A stretch of 64,000 bases of DNA from Longitalea arenae (GTDB lineage Bacteria; Bacteroidota; Bacteroidia; Chitinophagales; Chitinophagaceae), in NCBI RefSeq assembly GCF_016924755.1, contig NZ_JAFFJX010000002.1:682001-746000 (forward strand). The letters are read 5' to 3'. The notes below the pieces were generated by a model. The model was not told the origin of the DNA, ran no database searches, and saw only the letters and a list, made by a program, of their open reading frames with translations. The position numbers and the translations under genes were made by a program. Position 1 is the first letter of the stretch. Each line of letters begins with the position of its first letter. Of this stretch, positions 61,249 through 64,000 are shown one piece after another.

Positions 61249-62042
61249 ATCTTTTCTTTGTGCGCAAGCTGCGTGTATTGTGATGCAATGGATGAAAACC
61301 GCAGGTTTTCCTTAGAACCCAATATCAGGAAACCCAGCTTTTCGAGACTGTTGTCGAACAAGGTGAGTACTTTATCCTGCAGTATTTTATCGAAGTAGAT
61401 CAAAACATTGCGGCAGAGGATGATCTGAAATTCGTTGAATGACCGGTCAGAGACCAGGTTATGGGTAGCCACCACCATTTTCTCCTTAAACCGGTCGTGG
61501 AACTTGGCCCATTCATATTTGGCGGTGTAATAATCCGAAAAATCTTTTTTACCACCGGCGGCAATGTAATTCTCTGAATATTGTTTCATTTGTGATAGCG
61601 GAAAGATGCCCCGTTTGATATTTTCTATTACGGTTGGGTTAAGATCTGTGGCGTACAACAGTGATTTATGTAATAAGTTCGCTTCTTCAAGCATGATCGC
61701 CATCGAGTATACTTCTTCGCCGGTTGAACAACCTGCATGCCAGATGCGGATGAAAGGATGTGTGGCCAGTCCCGGTAAAATTTCATCCCGGATCGTTTTG
61801 AACAATTGCGGATCCCTGAACATCTCCGTAACATTTACGGTGAGCTCCTGCACCACATGATTGGTATAACTGGCATCGCTTTTTATCCTGTATAACAGTT
61901 CTGCAAAACTGGGCAGCCGGTCTATTACCATTAACCTGTTCACTCTTCGTTTTAATGAAGCTTTCGCATAATTGCCGAAATCGTAACCATATTTTTCGAA
62001 CAGCACAGCTACAAGAATATCCAGGTCCTCATCTTTGATCAT
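61230..62042 (-). CDS. cheR: CheR-type methyltransferase
   Basis: A 270-residue SAM-dependent protein-glutamate methyltransferase. It has the N-terminal helical domain (about 1-75; YGYDFGNYAKASLKRRVNRLM) and the SAM-binding domain with WHAGCSTGEEVYSMAI and LCRNVLIYFD. TVNVTEMFRDPQLF is the usual substrate-side segment. No TPR or other extension is present. It overlaps the CheB gene by 19 bases and follows the hybrid kinase gene by 32 bases, so all three are probably co-transcribed. Confidence 0.93.
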   Translation of the reverse strand: MIKDEDLDILVAVLFEKYGYDFGNYAKASLKRRVNRLMVIDRLPSFAELLYRIKSDASYTNHVVQELTVNVTEMFRDPQLFKTIRDEILPGLATHPFIRIWHAGCSTGEEVYSMAIMLEEANLLHKSLLYATDLNPTVIENIKRGIFPLSQMKQYSENYIAAGGKKDFSDYYTAKYEWAKFHDRFKEKMVVATHNLVSDRSFNEFQIILCRNVLIYFDKILQDKVLTLFDNSLEKLGFLILGSKENLRFSSIASQYTQLAHKEKIWRKMK

Positions 62043-62074
62043 ATTTGCTTTTTTACAGCATGGAAAAGGTGTCT

Positions 62075-64000
62075 TTACTTATACAACCACACGCGCAGAA
62101 GGGAAATAAGCTGATCAACATCTACCGGTTTGGTGATGTAATCAGATGCACCTGCCGCAATGCATTTTTCCCGGTCGCCCGTCATGGCTTTGGCAGTAAC
62201 GGCTATTACGGGTAAGTTACGATATTGTGGCATCTGGCGCAAACGTTTGGTGGTTTCATAACCATCCAGCTCGGGCATCATCATATCCATCAAGACCATA
62301 TCGATCTTGGTATTGGCTTCCAGCTGCCGTAATGCTTCCTTCCCATCGATGGCCGAGAGCACATTCATGCCATAACTCTCCAGAGACTTGGTCAATGAAA
62401 AAATATTGCGCACGTCATCATCTACTACGAGCACGGTTCTTCCTTTCAATACTTCACCCGTCTCGATCTTGCGGCTGCGGCGATAGGCCGGTTTCTCCTG
62501 CTGGTTTTCTTCTACCAGGTGCAGGAACAATGATACTTCATCGAGAATACGCTGATAGGAGTGCGCCGTTTTTACAACGATTGAATCGGCATATTGCCTC
62601 AGTTTCAGTTCTTCGGTTTGCGACAGGTTCTTGCCTGTGAAAACAATAATGGGAATATCTTCCAGGCCTTCTGTTTTTTTCACCAGGTCCAGCGTGTCAT
62701 AGGATTGTTGCGCAGGTATGCCCATATCCAAAATCACACAATCGATCTCTTTCTTGTTGAGCGCCTGAATGCCTTCATCAACAGAATTTTTTATTTCAGA
62801 AGCGACATTGTAATTGCTTAAAAAATAAGCGAGCGCCCTGGCGTGCTGGGCATTCTCTTCAACGATCAGTACTTTTTTAGGTTCGCGGTTGAGCGCATTC
62901 TCAATTTTTGAGAACATTTCGCCCAGCTTCTCAAAGGCCACCGGTTTGTTAATGAAATCAACTGCGCCTTTTGACAAACTTTTGGTTTTAACCTGGTAGG
63001 CCGACATCATATGTACCGGAATATGCCTGGTGCTGTGATTTGATTTCAATTCATCCATTACCTGCCAGCCGCTCATCACCGGCAACTGCAGATCGAGTAA
63101 AATACCCAGCGGGATGTATTGTTTGGCAAGGCTAATACCTTCATCGCCCCGTACGGCTACAATGCCTTTATATCCTTTTGTGCGCGTATAGTCGAGCAGC
63201 GAGCGGGCGAAGGCAGTATCGTCTTCAATGATGAGGATCACTTTGTCGCCAGCCTCTATGTTTGGCCGGTCGTCGTCAACCGGAGAAGGGATTACCGGAG
63301 ACACAAACTGGTTTTCGCCCTGGCTTAGGGGGGCGCTCCTTTTTTCTTTGACGTCCCGGTAAACGGGTGGTGCTTCTGGTATCCCTGCCGGCTTTTCAAT
63401 TTTAGCGTCTTTCGTCGATGGCAAAACGAGGGTGAACTCGCTGCCTTGTCCCGGCTCACTGTTCAACAGTATTTCGCCATTCAGCAATTGAGCCAGTTTG
63501 CGGCTAATGCTCAATCCGAGGCCGGTACCACCAAATTGCCGGCGGGTACTGCCATCTGCCTGTTGAAATGCTTCAAAAATGATCGCCTGTTTTTCTTTAG
63601 GAATGCCAATGCCGGTATCCTTTACAGAGAACCAGCAATCGTTCCCTTTTTTTGTAATGCTAAGCGTTACGGAACCTTTTTTGGTAAACTTCAGTGCATT
63701 AGAGATCAGGTTGCGTAAGATCTGGTTCAGCCGCATTCTGTCCGTCTCCATAGTAAGCGCGCTGTTGTTTTCGTGCTCAATGATAAAGGCGATGCCTTTT
63801 TCTGATGCCAGTGGTGAGAACAGGGAATCCAGCTCATTTACTATTTCACTGATCCGTACGTCGGTATACTCGAGTTCCATTTTACCGGCTTCTATTTTCG
63901 AGAGGTCGAGGATCTCATCGATCAACGAAAGTAATCCCTTGCCGGAGGTTTGGATCACATTGGCATATTCGATCTGGTCTTTGGTTAGGTTATTCGAATG
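62075..64000 (-). CDS. Hybrid histidine kinase with three receiver domains, N-terminus outside the window
   Basis: The frame is open to the window edge (the codons before position 63958 read HSNNLTKDQIEYAN), so the true start and the phosphoacceptor His are outside; 641 residues are visible. From the edge inward there is the end of the HisKA dimerization helix (LSLIDEILDLSKIEAG), HATPase_c (NQILRNLISNALKFT; DTGIGIP; GGTGLGLSISRKL), and three receiver domains. These have phosphoacceptor Asp at about 303 (LLDLQLP), 425 (ILDMGIP) and 572 (LMDMMMPELDG), counting from the window edge. Multi-receiver hybrid kinases pass phosphate through relays. It is the first visible gene of the operon with CheR and CheB, which suggests a combined methylation and phosphorylation module. 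Confidence 0.92.
   Translation of the reverse strand, partial: HSNNLTKDQIEYANVIQTSGKGLLSLIDEILDLSKIEAGKMELEYTDVRISEIVNELDSLFSPLASEKGIAFIIEHENNSALTMETDRMRLNQILRNLISNALKFTKKGSVTLSITKKGNDCWFSVKDTGIGIPKEKQAIIFEAFQQADGSTRRQFGGTGLGLSISRKLAQLLNGEILLNSEPGQGSEFTLVLPSTKDAKIEKPAGIPEAPPVYRDVKEKRSAPLSQGENQFVSPVIPSPVDDDRPNIEAGDKVILIIEDDTAFARSLLDYTRTKGYKGIVAVRGDEGISLAKQYIPLGILLDLQLPVMSGWQVMDELKSNHSTRHIPVHMMSAYQVKTKSLSKGAVDFINKPVAFEKLGEMFSKIENALNREPKKVLIVEENAQHARALAYFLSNYNVASEIKNSVDEGIQALNKKEIDCVILDMGIPAQQSYDTLDLVKKTEGLEDIPIIVFTGKNLSQTEELKLRQYADSIVVKTAHSYQRILDEVSLFLHLVEENQQEKPAYRRSRKIETGEVLKGRTVLVVDDDVRNIFSLTKSLESYGMNVLSAIDGKEALRQLEANTKIDMVLMDMMMPELDGYETTKRLRQMPQYRNLPVIAVTAKAMTGDREKCIAAGASDYITKPVDVDQLISLLRVWLYK

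Noticed and set aside
1-64000. CRISPR arrays, tRNA genes, rRNA genes, insertion sequences or prophage
   Set aside because: No regularly spaced repeats, cloverleaf-like segments, transposase or phage genes were seen in the window.

Overview
The window looks like the chromosome of a glycan-degrading, non-flagellated Bacteroidota bacterium, most likely in the Chitinophagaceae (Chitinophaga/Niastella-like). This rests on paired SusC/SusD genes, a hybrid two-component system (HTCS) regulator, TonB-dependent receptors with carboxypeptidase-like N-terminal domains, a type IX secretion C-terminal domain, and matches to the Bacteroidota -7 box (TAnnTTTG). The genus is an inference. No tRNA, rRNA, CRISPR array or insertion sequence was seen.

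Layout. 1-12.7 kb: pectin and plant-glycan degradation. It holds the end of a SusD gene, a PL11 rhamnogalacturonan lyase with a T9SS signal, a PL1 pectate-lyase lipoprotein, a GlxA-type AraC regulator, a GH43-GH2 operon, a GH5 enzyme with a three-repeat ricin-type lectin domain, and an unknown protein. 12.8-20.8 kb: an RND pump and its adaptor without an outer-membrane factor, an outer-membrane beta-barrel receptor, and a subclass B3 metallo-beta-lactamase-type hydrolase with Gln in the first metal-ligand position. 20.9-32.7 kb: GH2, SusD, SusC and a 1358-residue HTCS, all on the minus strand. A tandem TTT(T)-ACCCCC site upstream of susC recurs upstream of the distant GH5 gene, which suggests a shared regulon. 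32.8-35.9 kb: a 40-residue basic protein, a possible small RNA and two unknown lipoproteins. 35.9-44.6 kb: a second SusC/SusD pair with a GH33 sialidase, then a convergent NPP-type phosphodiesterase and a small DUF4870-like membrane protein.

44.8-59.1 kb is the most interesting part: a minus-strand siderophore locus. In transcription order it has a TonB-dependent receptor, a clavaminate-synthase-like Fe(II)/2-oxoglutarate oxygenase, a PLP decarboxylase, an NIS synthetase fused to an N-acyltransferase, an N-hydroxylase, a second NIS synthetase, a MATE exporter, an acyl carrier protein and an adenylating enzyme. The logic resembles arthrobactin/schizokinen assembly (diamine, N-hydroxylation, N-acylation, coupling to citrate). 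Two additions are unexpected: an amino-acid C-hydroxylase that probably acts before decarboxylation, and an adenylating enzyme plus carrier protein. No diaminobutyrate aminotransferase is present, which favours lysine or hydroxylysine as the diamine source. The predicted product is a C-hydroxylated, perhaps acylated, hydroxamate siderophore; this is inference.

59.1-64 kb: two related short units (inverted repeat, GGAAGGAG, tiny ORF with an RLR-x-x-E-I motif) flank the receptor gene. They are followed by a thioredoxin-reductase-like flavoprotein with a strong promoter and palindrome, and then CheB, CheR and a multi-receiver hybrid histidine kinase cut by the window edge.
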